A stretch of DNA of 64,000 nt, taken from the NCBI RefSeq assembly GCF_028009165.1, contig NC_079243.1, forward strand, positions 4,588,001 through 4,652,000. Direction: 5' to 3'. A program made the position numbers and the translations under genes. The notes under the pieces were generated by a model, which was not told where the DNA came from, ran no database searches, and was given only the letters and a program-made list of their open reading frames with translations. This document shows positions 46,145 to 57,664 of the stretch, piece after piece; positions within the stretch are counted from its first letter, which is position 1; every line of letters begins with the position of its first letter. The stretch comes from Akanthomyces muscarius. Taxonomy: Eukaryota; Ascomycota; Sordariomycetes; Hypocreales; Cordycipitaceae.

Positions 46145-47562
46145 TCCAGAACTGCTAGGAGGACGACCTCTAGTCGCCGCCGGCTGAGTGTGCGATTGCT
46201 AGCAAGCAATTTAGAATGTACGAATAGCTTCCATTGCCAACTTTTGTTCGTTGCGTATTAGCCTAAAAGTTTGAGCTTTTCCAATGCGCAAAGAATTGTG
46301 AATTAAGTTTGCCGACAGCCAATGGCTGCCAAGCCCAGTCAAACTTTCATGTATTGCACTCGGCTCCATGGGATTGGGCCTCAGCCATGCACGCTGAGCT
46401 GGCGTGGCAAGTGATCTCCAGTCCGACGATCATCTCACCCACAGTCAGTAGCAGCATACGAATTCTCGATGCGCTGCTTCTTTGCTCAGGCCAAGTTCTG
46501 TTGCTCTCACTGTAGTCTGCAGCCAACAATCTTGGCAGCCTTCTTTTTTCGCTCAATCAGCGCCTTGCCCACAAGTACAGCACATGTTCAAACTTGATAG
46601 CAGCCTCACTATCGTGGAATGCGTCACACCAAGTCGTTCTTCTGCGCCCAGGACTTGACGCGCCATACGGCGACGTCTGGCTCACACGGACGCTATTGTG
46701 CGGCGCCGGCTGGACAAGCTCCTTGATGAGTGTGGCAGCGCTGTCCTAGGCTAATAGAAGGGGCATCTGACAGGCGACGGCGAATGTTGTCATGTTTGTT
46801 AAAGGGTTGCACCACCACTCGGGGCCGGGTTGTACCTGTGCGACAGTTGCGACCCAATATTTGGGACTGCCACCCTGTCATTACCACCCGCGCTTGCACG
46901 CAAACGCACCTTTGAGTTTCCACCAAGTGCGCTCTTTTGGATGTGCTCCGTTACCATTCAAGTGGCATGGATATGCTCATTTACGATTGTGAGAAGCCTG
47001 CAACAATATCGTGGGCAATACATCACAGATGTTTCATTACGAGAACGCGGCCTCTGGGACCCATTGAGGCAGCTTTTTGACTCGAAACACACGAAAAGGT
47101 CAGCCGGTACTCATATTGCCGGTGAAAGCATGCCAGGTCTGTAGGCACAGTGCATGCACAGTTACGCACACCCCGGTAGGGGGTCTGTGTCGCCTTCATG
47201 TGCCTCATGCATTGCATAAGATCAGGCCGTGAAGATATACCCAATCAGATAACACGGGGCTGCTCAGGAATTGTTTGATCTGGGCCGGTGTACTTTACAC
47301 ATGGCACAAGCCGAGTCTGGATTGCATGCGCGTATCACGAGCGACGAGGTGCAGCCCTATACGGGACCCTGGTGGGTTTGAAGCGATTCACAGTTACACA
47401 GGCACATGCAGAGTTTTATAAGATGAAGCAGTAAACCATTCCATAATTGCTTGAATGCAGTAATACAGGACTAAGCTCACGTGGCCTGGAGCACAAGACT
47501 CGACAAGATATTCGCTACAATTACAACTCTGCAGCATCCAGCCCTGGCTTCAATCATTGCCA
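46145..47562. other. Intergenic, no supported gene
   Basis: About 1.4 kb marking the right edge of the proposed cluster. Only short open frames, no domains. Confidence 0.5.
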
Positions 47563-48258
47563 ATGGAGCTTCTCCCTGTTCCATTCGAGATTCGGCGGTT
47601 TATTTACACTGAATTACTTGTTTGCGACCGTCACATTTCCTTTCGGCGCTTTGATCGAGAACAGAACCCTTTCGGTTTAGATCGAGACTGCCGCGCACTA
47701 GGGTTGCACCCAGCAATTCTTGGTGTGAACAAGGCGACAAACGCCGAGGCCGCCGCCATATTTTACGCACAGAATCGTTTCCATCTCTTCTATGCCCCAC
47801 ATGAGTTTCCCAAATGTCCCGACCTTGAGCCCTTTTTTCGGCATATCGGGGCCGCTAACGCGAGGCTCCTGCGTCATCTGTGCCTGCGACTGGTAGCGCT
47901 GATACAAGAAATTGAAGTCGGCGATGATTGGAAGCTCGCGCTCTTGCCCGATGATGAGGAGACGGTTGAGTTAGTCCACAGGCACTGTCCAGGCTTGGGA
48001 GTATGCGAATTGTGGCTTGATCCTCAATGCGGTGACCCTCGAAAGCGACTAAGTATCGATCAGTGGCAGCAAGGCGCCGCCAGTATGGAGAAGGCGTACA
48101 AGAGATTGTTTACAATTGACAAGTTTGTAATTGTCTATTCGATAAGAGGATCAGGCCTTGAGAAGTGTCCGACTTATTGGCAAGGATACGAAAATGGCTT
48201 ATTCTGTCTTTCCAATTCAACATTCGTCTCTCAGAGTAACGCAAAGAATCGCATATAG
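47563..48258 (+). CDS. 2EXR/F-box-like protein of unknown function
   Basis: Single exon, 231 aa from the ATG at 47563. The N-terminus MELLPVPFEIRRFIYTELL follows the LPxEIRxxIY pattern that opens fungal 2EXR and F-box-like proteins, and LHPAILGVNKATNAEAAAIFY is the usual second block (N-x-E-A-x-x-x-x-Y). Such proteins are very numerous in filamentous fungi. Most have no known role, although F-box-like members can act in ubiquitin ligase targeting. No signal peptide or membrane helix. It stands alone between two large intergenic stretches. Confidence 0.65.
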   Translation: MELLPVPFEIRRFIYTELLVCDRHISFRRFDREQNPFGLDRDCRALGLHPAILGVNKATNAEAAAIFYAQNRFHLFYAPHEFPKCPDLEPFFRHIGAANARLLRHLCLRLVALIQEIEVGDDWKLALLPDDEETVELVHRHCPGLGVCELWLDPQCGDPRKRLSIDQWQQGAASMEKAYKRLFTIDKFVIVYSIRGSGLEKCPTYWQGYENGLFCLSNSTFVSQSNAKNRI

Positions 48259-48886
48259 GCACAACTGTCGAGCTTTATTTTCTTTTTCGACATCTGATAT
48301 CCGATACCTAGCAGACCTGTCGAGCGGTAACTGGAAACTTGTGTTACATACTCAGCAATGCTAGTGTATGTATAAAAGACGTGTGCTTCCCAGCTGCTGG
48401 CCAGACTGCCCTTCATTGTCGAGGCTTGCCCATCTGCGTCGCAGAGAGTTTTAATGTCACACAACTCAGAAAATTAGATGTCCGATCGTATCACCGACAG
48501 TTCCAGCATAGTTTCGTGTGGCTACACAGCCGACAGCTTTGATTAGGACCCCATGAATCGGTTAGACAACCCCGGGGCAGGATCACGGTACAACAGGTAG
48601 CTCTAGCCATGCTGCTGGGAGAAGCACAGGGCTGGCATCGCTAGACATTACCGCCGCCGCATTAAGAATAACAGAAATCTTTGAATATTTGAAATTTTAT
48701 ATGGAACCACATTTATCCAAATTTTAGAAAGTACATCGCTGCTGAATCAACACATTGTTCTTCTGTGGCTTACACGCCACGGCCAGGCCCACCAAAGATT
48801 TGGCGGGGTAGCAAACATCGGCAAAGCTTGTTCCTCTCGTGCTCCTGCAAACCAAGCTCGCTTCTCACAACTTTGCAACGCTCGCC
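48259..48886. other. Intergenic, promoter side of the prenyltransferase gene
   Basis: 628 bp with an AT-rich patch around 48660-48730. No gene. Confidence 0.5.
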
Positions 48887-50541
48887 ATGCCACCCAAGCC
48901 CAAGGGCGCAGTCAAGGCATCCCCCGACCAAATACGTAATATTCGTCCTCAACGCAATGCTTCTCCCGTCTCACTCGGCCTCTAACGTCGCTTCCCAGAA
49001 CAACAGCAGCAACCGCCATCCACCGTCGCCGAGCGCACACAGCAACGCTTCCACGCCACCAACCCTCTCGCCGCACGCGTCCAGTCCTCCGGCCTCTCCT
49101 CCCTCACCCCGGCCGAGAAGAAGACGTTTGTGTACAGCCAGCTGTTGCAGCCCGTCGCGCAGCAGCGCATTCCGCTCAGCAACAAGTCGGAGCGCGAGTT
49201 CTGGAAGGCAGTCGCCAAAGACGCCCTGCCCATCCGCCGCCTACGCGACGACTACGACTGGGGCTGCGACAAGTCCGGCCGCGACGTTGGCACCTACTCG
49301 CTCGCGGAGCACGAGGCGCGCAGCATCAAGCAGGCGAGGCTCACGGCGCTACGGCTGCTCTCGCAGCAATTCGGTACCAAGCGCGAGCTCGCAAGCCATA
49401 GCGGCAGGACCACGGTCACAGAAGCAGAAATTGAGGTGGAAAAGACTCGGAGAAAGGAAATGGCGAGCTTGAATCGGGAACTGTATGGGGAGATTACCGG
49501 CCCGCTGGCGAGTGATCCGGAATGGGACGATGTCATCCCCATTGTGCACGAGGAGCCCGAGGACGCAGTAGCGCGGATCGCATACCCCGACGACTACGCA
49601 GAGGGTAGGTCATAATCCTCCAATCCTCCACGATCTCATCTTCTCTTTTCGGCCCAGTCTAATTGCCCACAGCCGTTGCCTATCTCCGCGCCGTCATGGC
49701 CGCCAAGGAATACTCCCCGCGCACGCTCCGCCTCACCGCGCTCGTCATCGCCCTCAACCCGGCGCACTACACCGTGTGGCTGTACCGGTTCCAGATCGTC
49801 AAGGCGCTCGAGCTGCCCATCCCGTCCGAAGTCGCCTGGCTCAACGAGGTGGCGCTCGACAACCTCAAAAACTACCAGATCTGGCACCACCGCCAGCTGC
49901 TCCTCGACCACTACATGCCGCTCATCTTTGCCGACGACGCCGCCGTCGCGGCCCTCGCGCGCTCGGAATCCGCGTTCCTGGCCACCATGCTCGCCGAGGA
50001 CACGAAAAACTACCACGTCTGGTCGTACAGGCAGTACATGGTGCGCAAGCTCGGCCACTGGGGCCCGCAGGAGCTCGGCGCCGCGCAGAGCCTCATCGAG
50101 GAGGACGTGCGCAACAACTCGGCCTGGTCGCACCGCTTCTTCCTCGTCTTCCAGAACCCAGACGCTTCGACCCCGGGCTGCGGCCCTGTTGAGCACGATC
50201 CCAAGGTGCCCGAGGCGGTGATTAGCAGGGAAGTCAACTACGCCAAGGAAAAGATGGCGCTGGCGCCGCAGAACCAGTCGCCGTGGAACTACCTACGCGC
50301 TGTGCTGGCGAAAGCCGGCAGGAAGCTGGAGAGCGAGGGGGCACTGGCGGAGGGGTTCGTATCCGGGCTGGGCACGGACGAGGAGAGCGTCAAGAGCTCG
50401 CATGCACTGGACTACTTGACGGATGTGTACGCGGAGCAGGGCGACAAGGACAAGGCGAGGTTGTGTCTGCAGCGGCTGTGGGAGAAGTGGGATCCGATCC
50501 GGGAGGGATACTGGAAATACCGAGCGCAGCAACTAGCTTGA
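48887..50541 (+). CDS. RAM2: Protein farnesyltransferase/geranylgeranyltransferase type-1 alpha subunit, with long N-terminal extension
   Basis: Three exons, 48887-48935, 48999-49604 and 49673-50541; 507 aa. The C-terminal 320 residues hold five PPTA-type repeats with the expected W-x-x-R cores: TVWLYRFQIV, QIWHHRQLLL, HVWSYRQYMV, SAWSHRFFLV and SPWNYLRAVL. This is the helical alpha subunit that pairs with the FTase or GGTase-I beta subunit to prenylate CAAX proteins such as Ras and Rho in the cytosol. Usual fungal alpha subunits are about 330-370 residues and start close to the SDPEWDDVIPI segment. Here about 170 extra residues precede it, in the same open exon, with a short poly-Gln run and a charged central part (DDYDWGCDKSGRD). 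An internal start at MASLNREL is an alternative. The prenyl-lipid context fits the nearby mevalonate kinase gene. Confidence 0.9.
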
Positions 50542-51008
50542 GGACAGAATTGAAGCCAAATATATTCGCACATTCTTTCGACGCCTGAACCCATGATCTC
50601 AACGTTCTCGTGCTAGCTCAGCAATTAATACCAAACATCTTGTGGTAGTATACACCCCGAGCAAGTTACTTTGACCAGTCTTGTAGCATTTCAAGCACAT
50701 CCCCATCAGCAATGCCACCTCTGCCGACCGCTCAAACTGCAAAGTCGACCAAATCTTCAAAAATTCCTTGGGCACATATCTACCTCTTCCAGATTCCCTG
50801 CCTCTGCGACTCCGTAAGCCGCGAGCCCACGGTTTCTTCAAAACTTGTTCCAACGTCGTCCGCGACATCCTCGCCGACCAAATACATATGCACGTTGCGT
50901 TGGCTTCCTCCAGCAAGACCACTGGTCCGGAGACTCTGCTACGCAAGCCGTCGTCAGTCTGTCTTCTCGCCCGTGGCGCCATCCACAGTGGAAAAGGCCG
51001 CGTCTGTT
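50542..51008. other. Convergent 3' intergenic region
   Basis: 467 bp between the 3' ends of two convergent genes. A large plus-strand open frame (50712-52064) begins here but is the antisense shadow of the GC-rich RING gene. Confidence 0.5.
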
Positions 51009-51932
51009 TCACCACGTCCCGTACACCGCCGCCCTCAAGCCCACCGGCATCGTCCTCTCATCGATGCCATTCTTCCTCATCCACTTGGCCCACCCCCTCA
51101 GGCGGTACTGCACCTCAATGTGCCCCCGCGGGTCAAAGTTGGGCTCCATGGGCACCTGCCCGAGCCCCCCGCAAATGTCCGACGCAACCTGGCTCAGCTC
51201 GTGCTCCATGGGCGCGCGGCACAGCTCGACGTCGCCCTCCCTGTCGACCTCTGCGTCGGGCAGCTCGCCGCGCAGCCCGTGCACGACGCGCTGCCGGTCG
51301 ACCTGCACGCACGCAAACAGCTCACCCGGGAAGCCCATCTCGTCGACCCTCCACCGCTGCGCGGCCTGGTACGAGAGGCTCTGCAGCCGCGCCCGCAGCC
51401 AGCACAGCTGGCACTTGGGCCCCGTCCTCTGGCCGAGCGCCAGCCGGTACCGGTCCGGGAAGCCGCCGCCGTTGCTGTCCTGGTCGAACAGCTCCGGCCG
51501 GCGGACGTCAAAGGCCACCGAGGGGATCTGGTGCGCGCAGGGCACGTTGTCGCGCTTGCGGACGATGATGTTGGCGCAGCGCCGGCAGAAGACGTGCACG
51601 TTGGTGCGGTGCGCGGCGGCGCGCGCGCGCTGCGCGCACTCGACGCAGTAGACGTGCCCGCACGGGAACGTCCACCGCAGCTCGTCGGCGCCGGCCTCGT
51701 CAAAGAGCATCTCGCAGCTGTCGCAGCGCAGCGTGCGGAAGCAGTCCGGGAGGTGGGCGCGGCTGCTGTCGAGGACGGCGGGGAGCTGCGACGTCGAGGG
51801 GGGCAAGGAAGAAGAAGACGTGAGGGATGCTGTCGAGGTTGTGGCCGTGGTTGTGGTGGCGGAGTGGACGGCGGCGAGGTACGAGTCAACCTGGGAGAGG
51901 TAGCCAAAGGGAAGCTCCTGCTGCTGGCTCAT
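51009..51932 (-). CDS. RING-finger protein (putative E3 ubiquitin ligase)
   Basis: Single exon, 307 aa. After a Ser/Thr-rich N-terminus a RING-like zinc finger is seen (about 70-125): CDSC, then CGHVYCVEC, then CRRC. Its ligand order is C-x2-C...C-x-H-x2-C-x2-C...C-x2-C, a C3HC4 type. A second Cys pair, KCQLC, lies downstream. The remainder is rich in Arg and Asp and has no recognised domain; a RLRGWAKWMRKNGID segment near the C-terminus is well structured. RING fingers usually recruit an E2 enzyme; the target is unknown. The N-terminal part of the gene is strongly GC-biased at third positions, which creates long antisense open frames. Confidence 0.75.
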   Translation of the reverse strand: MSQQQELPFGYLSQVDSYLAAVHSATTTTATTSTASLTSSSSLPPSTSQLPAVLDSSRAHLPDCFRTLRCDSCEMLFDEAGADELRWTFPCGHVYCVECAQRARAAAHRTNVHVFCRRCANIIVRKRDNVPCAHQIPSVAFDVRRPELFDQDSNGGGFPDRYRLALGQRTGPKCQLCWLRARLQSLSYQAAQRWRVDEMGFPGELFACVQVDRQRVVHGLRGELPDAEVDREGDVELCRAPMEHELSQVASDICGGLGQVPMEPNFDPRGHIEVQYRLRGWAKWMRKNGIDERTMPVGLRAAVYGTW

Positions 51933-52638
51933 GGTTCAGGGCTGGGAACGAGAGGAGAGAAGAGAGCAGCAAGTTGTTCATGTAACTGTGAAAAGGGTGG
52001 TGGTGTAAGAGCCAACAAGAAGGCGGGGGAGAGCAGAGTGAGTTCGCAAAGATTGGATGGGTAAAAGTGAAGAGAAAGTGAGAGACAGATCCGGATCGGA
52101 CTCAGAGGTGTCTGCTTAAGTAGCTGAGAGGGCAACGAGAAACGAAAAGCAGCAAAATGGGTGGCAAGGCGGAAACTGGGCGGATCGAGGTGAGACGAGA
52201 GAGTGTTGGGTGGTACGTGCTTGCTTTCTGCACCATCTGGAGCCCCTCGTCGTGATACCTCCGATGGCCACGACTCAGACGAGTGGCTCTAACCTATGAA
52301 AAGGCGCCGCCAGGTTACACAATAGGGGAGTTGTCGGCGTTGCTGCACACGCAGTTTGTCAGGCCATTGCGACTTTTCCGTACGACTTGCTCTACTCCGT
52401 GCTGCTGGCTGTCTGTTTGCACATTGTCTCACTGGCATTCAGGGCCAAGCATCAAAGAGTGGTGTGATTGATACATTTGTTGCGAATAGGAGTATAAGAA
52501 ATCGTAACTAATTACGTAGATGAATAAATAAATATGTAGGTACCGCAAGGTAAAGTTCTAAACAGAGTAGCCCAGCCAATCCCATCCCAATCTGCGCCCA
52601 TCGCCTATCCATGATCCCAAACGCCGTGACATGATGAT
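51933..52638. other. Intergenic between RING and mevalonate kinase genes
   Basis: 706 bp, both flanking genes on the minus strand. It holds the RING promoter and the 3' flank of the kinase gene. Confidence 0.5.
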
Positions 52639-54196
52639 TTATTTGCTCTCGATGCGCCAAAACTTCCAGCCTTCGCGCTCGAGGCCGCCGCCGTACACAC
52701 CCACGAGCTGCTCGACACCCTCGGTACCCTCGGCGCTGAGAAACTTTTCAAGGTCAATTTCCATGCCACCCTCTTCGTCTTCGTCCGTGCCATTCTTGAG
52801 AACGGCAGGCCAGAGCACGCCGACGCCGTCGCCGCCGAGCGTGGCCTCAAACTTGGCATAGTTTTCATCCTCCAGGCGCTTCTCCATCCTGGCAACCTTG
52901 GCCTGGTCGACACCAGGCCGCAACAGGGTAATGGAGCATCCGCCACCGCCAGCACCTGTGAGCTTGGTCCAGCCAATACCTTCATGGTCAATCAGCTCTC
53001 GCACGCGCTCCAGGCGAGGATGAGAGACGCCCAACGACACCAGCAGGCCATGATTGATATTCATCAGCTCGCCGACCTTTTGTAGAGACTCCTCCTCTTC
53101 CTCGTCAAAGTCCTCGTGGTCAATGACTTCACCAGCTGACACGGTGACACGGTCCATGGCTTCGAGGATAGAATTCACCAGCTTAGGGTGAGCGTCCCTG
53201 AGCTTGCCGACCTTGGCGACCTCGTGGGCAGTAGACTTGGGCTGCCTGGTGTCGACCAAAAGCAGAGGCAGCTCGGGAAAGTCCCAAAGAGGACGGACGG
53301 CTGGGGGCTTGGCATAGTCGATGCGCTGAAAGACGACAGCCTTACCCTGGGTGGCGACGGTGTTGTCTACTCCCGAGGGGTTGCCGTGAATGCACATTTC
53401 GGAAACAAAGGCCCATCGGTTGATGCGCTCGACCTGCAGGCGGGCTTCCTCATGGGGCTGGTCGGGATGGGGGCCGGACAGGGTTCGCAGCTGGAGCAGC
53501 AGGGCGGCGGACATGCAGACGGAAATGGAGGCGCTGCTTCCGAGACCGGCGCCAATGGGAATGGTGGAGCGAAGTGTGTAGAGACAGCCGTGGAACGAGG
53601 GCATGCCGAGAGAAAGGAAAAGGTAGAGAAAGGCAGAGGCGGTATTCTTATGGACCTTGCGAATCTCCTCCGGATGGTCGAGCGAGACGACATCGAGTTG
53701 GGGCTGGAGGGCGTCGATGAGCTCAGGGTCCAGTTCGGTGACGAGGGAGTAGTATGATTTCTTCTTATCGGCGCGGTGGAAGATGTCCCAGGGCAGGTCG
53801 TCAATGTTCCAGGAGTGGATGAGGTCGATGTCGGGGAATCGCAGGGAAACGGTCCGTCTCGACTTGGAGAGGGTCGTGACGTGGAGATAGGATCGTAGAG
53901 AAATGGCGGCAGCAATGGCGGGCTACAAAGGTTAGCAGGTACACCTCCGACCCCCATTGGGGTGACTTTACCTTGCCGTAGACGACAGAGTGCTCGCCAA
54001 ACATGAGAACCTTGCCCGGGGCCGAGACCATGAAAGCAGGGGCCATAGGGCTGGACTGCTTGCGCGAGGGGCTCACGCGATGCGACATGACGGCATGGGA
54101 GCCGCCGTTGGTGGCGCCATTGCCATTGACGTGCAAGTGGCCGTTTGTGCTTCTTCCATTGGCCATGGCCGGATCGCGAGTCGCGGCTGGAGGCAT
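52639..54196 (-). CDS. ERG12: Mevalonate kinase
   Basis: Two exons, 54196-53972 and 53922-52639 (49-bp intron, phase 0); 502 aa. The GHMP-kinase motifs are in order: APGKVLMFGEHSVVYGK at the N-terminus, the phosphate loop PIGAGLGSSAS (about 197-207), HGNPSGVDN, and the C-terminal KLTGAGGGGCSITL. It phosphorylates mevalonate with ATP, the second committed step from HMG-CoA to isopentenyl diphosphate, feeding sterols, ubiquinone and prenyl groups. It is longer than the usual 400-450 residues because of a Ser/Asn-rich N-terminal tail of about 50 residues and an acidic C-terminal insertion (GTDEDEEGGMEID). It acts in the cytosol or peroxisome. It lies near the prenyltransferase alpha gene, which uses the end products of the same pathway. 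Confidence 0.95.
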
Positions 54197-56532
54197 TTCG
54201 ATAAGGGGGTCGGCTAGTAGTCGCGAGGCGATTTCGGGGGGCGCGGAGGTAATCGCAAAGAGTTTTTGGAGCAGCAGAGTGCCGAACAGGCTGGTTTATG
54301 TCTGGTGGAAAGTCGAGGCCAGTCACATATGCGATTTAGTGCGTGTGTCCGTCCCGTCTAAGCCGTCCAGAGATCGGCAGTGTTGGTGTAGCTCGAGGCT
54401 GTCAATGACGCTTGCGATGCTGGCGGGGCAGCGCAAAAGTGAGACAGGAGATGATGGAGAGGAGAAGAAGGCAGTAATCTAGCGTCAAGGAGCGCAGCGA
54501 GGCGGGGGAGGAATTCGAATTAGGGAACGGCGGCCGCACTAAAGGGGAGCGAAAGAAAGAAAGACGGCCGTAGTGTGGTGTGGTGGTGGTGGTCGAGAAG
54601 GCGGATGGGACGAGTAATGGTCAGGCGCCAATTGGAAGGTTTTTGGCGGGACGTGGAGGCGCGGCTTGGGGCGGCGTCGACTGGATCCGTAGTTATGACG
54701 ATGTAAAAAGGGCCGAGTATTTTTGGAGACCTGGGGAAGATGTTGAAATGCAGCAGATGGAACGGTTAAAGGGGTCGTTGATCTTTTTTTTTTTACAATC
54801 TTGCACTCAGCGTCACATCCTTGACGTAGGCACTTGTAGAGAAAATGGTTGGAGGGCACTTGGGGTAGCAGTGGGCTTTAAGAGGGACAGGCAAAAGAGG
54901 GACAGGCAAACAAATAGGTACCTACCTACCTAGGTGGTAAGGACGGCGGGCAGCCTTGGGGAGGGTTGTCTCGACCCTGTCTGCCCATCAAGTACCATGT
55001 ACGGAGTATAGCTCAGCTCACACAGAGGCAGATGGCTTGCATGATAGTGAGGTGAATCACTGGCAGCATGGACAAATGGATAATATGATACACACGTACA
55101 CACACATACGGAGGACACACACTCTCTCTCTCTCTCTCTTTCTAATGGAGGCGTGCAATGTACCGATTGACAGGACGGCCTGGAGAAGCCGATACTGTCA
55201 GAAATGGCCCAACGCTAGCGCACGACTGAGCTGCAGCCACACAGGGCCAATACAAGGGGCTAGTTTGGCCGCTCGCACTGTTTTTATAGCGACCGGCAAC
55301 GCTAACACAGCTGTAACCCAAAGTGCCCAAAGTACCTAACCCTTCTGGCCCCCTAAATGCCTTGTCCCCCCCTTCGTCTCTTGTGCACCACAGATGCAGG
55401 TTGGTTTCCATTTTTGCGCTAGAAAGTTCCTGGCCATGTACGACGGATGCTGCTTCTTCCTTTTCCATCCTTCTGCAGCCTGCGTATCCGGCTTGCTGGG
55501 ACCGGCGGGCTGCGGCACTGGGTGCGTCCGGCTGATGAAGCCCGCGTCTTCTGGTTCCTCCTTCGGACCACAGCGTCGTTTGCTATCAAGACATTGACCA
55601 GCGGACAGAGTCATCAAGGACAATCCTCAATCAATATTGTACAGCCATGACTTGGCCTCCAATTTTTTTTTTTTCTTCTTTTTTTCTGGCATAGAGCCTT
55701 ATTCATTTGACAGTAAAAAGATAAATCACTGCCCACCTGTTCTCCCTCCGATGCGCCTCCCGGGGTCCAAGACACGGCACGACTCCACAGCTTCGTACTC
55801 GCAAACAGCAGCGTCCCGAATACTGGCCAGGACTTGCCTGGCCTGGCCTGGCTCCGATAACAACTCCTGCAGCCTTGCGTGAGACAAGAAAGCCCTGCAT
55901 CGTGCCCAATGAGCTGTGATACTGACGAGCAACCTCCATCTCCCTCATTTTTCCCCTCTTTCGCCATTTCTTGTTTTCCTTTTTTACATGCAATCGTGAG
56001 GAGCAAGTGCCCACTCCAATCCTGTAAGAGGCAGCCTATTGCGACGCTGGCTCTAGCAAAATCTCCTGGCCTTGTCGCATCTTGCATGTCGCCCTGCTGC
56101 ATTCCGTGCCATCGCTCAACAGTATCGAGAAGAAAGCCTCATAATGCAGACAACGTCATTCCGCAGCAACTCCGCTGCGCAATCACCACATTCTCCCGCT
56201 AGACTACTCCCGTTTGCCGTTGAAACCTTGAAATGCGCCTCCAATAAACGCAAACCGCCTGCCCCTCACACACCTCTCTCCCGCTTCCGCCCAGGCGTCC
56301 ATTCATTTTTCCCCGCATGCCAGGTCGTCGTCTGCAGAAGCTCCCCCCCTCCCGCCCAAGCTGTCTCGCCAAAATATTGACCCCCATGTACAATTAACCT
56401 ACGTCTCACAAAGCAGCAGCTGCAATATCCCAAAGCAGTTATACTATCACACCGGCATCACTGCAATATCACAAGCCACTGCAGCATCGCAAGTCTATAA
56501 GCCGACTACCGATACACAAAGCCAGAAAAGCC
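54197..56532. other. Large divergent intergenic region with simple repeats
   Basis: 2.3 kb between two divergent genes, without a supported gene. It contains a (CT)n run at 55122-55139 preceded by CA-rich sequence, a CCTA-type run near 54918-54934, and several pyrimidine tracts (for example near 55665-55690). Such tracts are common in promoters and 5' UTRs of highly expressed fungal genes. Confidence 0.5.
55122..55139. repeat. (CT)n microsatellite
   Basis: Nine uninterrupted CT units following a CA-rich stretch. Confidence 0.85.
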
Positions 56533-57255
56533 ATGCCCGTCACCGAATTCGCCCTCTTCACCCTCCGCGACAGCTACGATGCCGTCGAGCTGCTCGAGAC
56601 CATCATCGAGTGCCAGGAGATCCAGGACGAATGGGTCCGCGCCCACCACCCCAATGAATGCGCCAAAAAGGCCTCGGTCAGCCGCATGTACACCGACGTG
56701 ACCGAGCCCGCCCGCCACCGCATCGCCATCACCGCGCCCTGGCAGTCGCCCGCCGCCCACCTCGCATGGGTCGACACCCCCGCCAACAAGGCCGTCATGG
56801 CCAAGTTTGCCGCCTTTCTCCCCGACGACGCCATCCCAGACCACCGCGCCGTCGACATTCGCGACCCCGCGCCCGGCGCCGCCGAGAACCGCGGCTTCCT
56901 CTTCTTCCACATGGAGGCCGCCGCCGCCGCCGCCGCCACCGCTGACTGCCGCCGCGCCCACCTCCACGAGGCCTTTTCCCCAAAGGAACCGCTCGTGGTG
57001 ACGAGGCTGGCCGCGCAGGGCGCCGCGGGGCGCGAGCAGCTGCAGGCGCGGTACGAGGAGCTCGAGAAGGCGCTGGTCGCCGAGACGCCCAAGGACAGGA
57101 TCTGGGCGGGCTGGCGCATCGAAAAGGACGACAGCGGCCAGGAGGAGCTCGTCGTCTTTCGCAGCGCCGATATGCACGCCGACAAGCTGGCGCCGCTCAA
57201 GCAGTACGGCAAGCCTATAGGCCGCGAGCTGCACATTTCCGAGATTGCGCCCTAG
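56533..57255 (+). CDS. Hypothetical protein, possible dimeric alpha/beta-barrel (ABM-like) fold
   Basis: Single exon, 240 aa. The start MPVTEFALFTLRD and the pattern of short beta strands separated by amphipathic helices (LETIIECQEIQDEWVRAHHP; KLAPLKQYGKPIGRELHISE) suggest two ferredoxin-like halves, as in antibiotic-biosynthesis-monooxygenase-type proteins. No catalytic residues are identifiable. The centre carries an Ala-rich run (EAAAAAAAT) and coding sequence with strong GC3 bias. No signal peptide, so it is probably cytosolic. Function is unknown and the fold call is tentative. Confidence 0.6.
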   Translation: MPVTEFALFTLRDSYDAVELLETIIECQEIQDEWVRAHHPNECAKKASVSRMYTDVTEPARHRIAITAPWQSPAAHLAWVDTPANKAVMAKFAAFLPDDAIPDHRAVDIRDPAPGAAENRGFLFFHMEAAAAAAATADCRRAHLHEAFSPKEPLVVTRLAAQGAAGREQLQARYEELEKALVAETPKDRIWAGWRIEKDDSGQEELVVFRSADMHADKLAPLKQYGKPIGRELHISEIAP

Positions 57256-57664
57256 GTTCATGCCGTCCAAAGGTGTGGAAAGTTCTAAATTTCGTGATGA
57301 CACGATGCCCTGTTTCTGTATATTAGCGTAGAGGTAGTGGTCGCAAATACACCCGCTCCAAGGCGGATGCTTCTCTTTGCCTATCCATGCACCAGAAAGT
57401 TTCACCCGAGGATAACGGCCAAGTTTTGGTTGTGTGTGTACATGTCCTTTAATCGTTCATTTGAGAAACTCTCTATCAAGCGCGCGATTCAAGCACATAA
57501 AATGCAAGGTATTCCCGAGACGCCCAATGTGTGTGCATGTAGAATCCTTCATCCCCCTTCCCAAGGCTCGACCCCTGACCCATGTTGATGTTTGTTTTGT
57601 TTTTTTGTACCCTTTTATTCCATTCCGTCCCAATTTTTCGTTATTTCCTCAAAAAAGTGCAATC
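57256..57664. other. Convergent 3' intergenic region
   Basis: 409 bp between the stop of the 240-aa protein gene and the stop of RPL38. No gene seen. Confidence 0.5.

Noticed and set aside
50712..52064. 450-codon plus-strand open frame and other long frames opposite the RING gene
   Set aside because: They are antisense shadows created by the strong GC3 bias of the RING gene. Their Arg/Pro/Ala-rich composition is typical of such shadows, while the minus strand encodes a clear zinc finger.
55637..56102. Overlapping 60-160 codon open frames in the ERG12 upstream region
   Set aside because: Pyrimidine-rich promoter sequence; the translations are low-complexity and conflict with each other on both strands.
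56574..57405. Long minus-strand open frames opposite the 240-aa protein gene
   Set aside because: Glycine/valine- and serine-rich low-complexity translations with no domain. The plus strand has the better start and composition.
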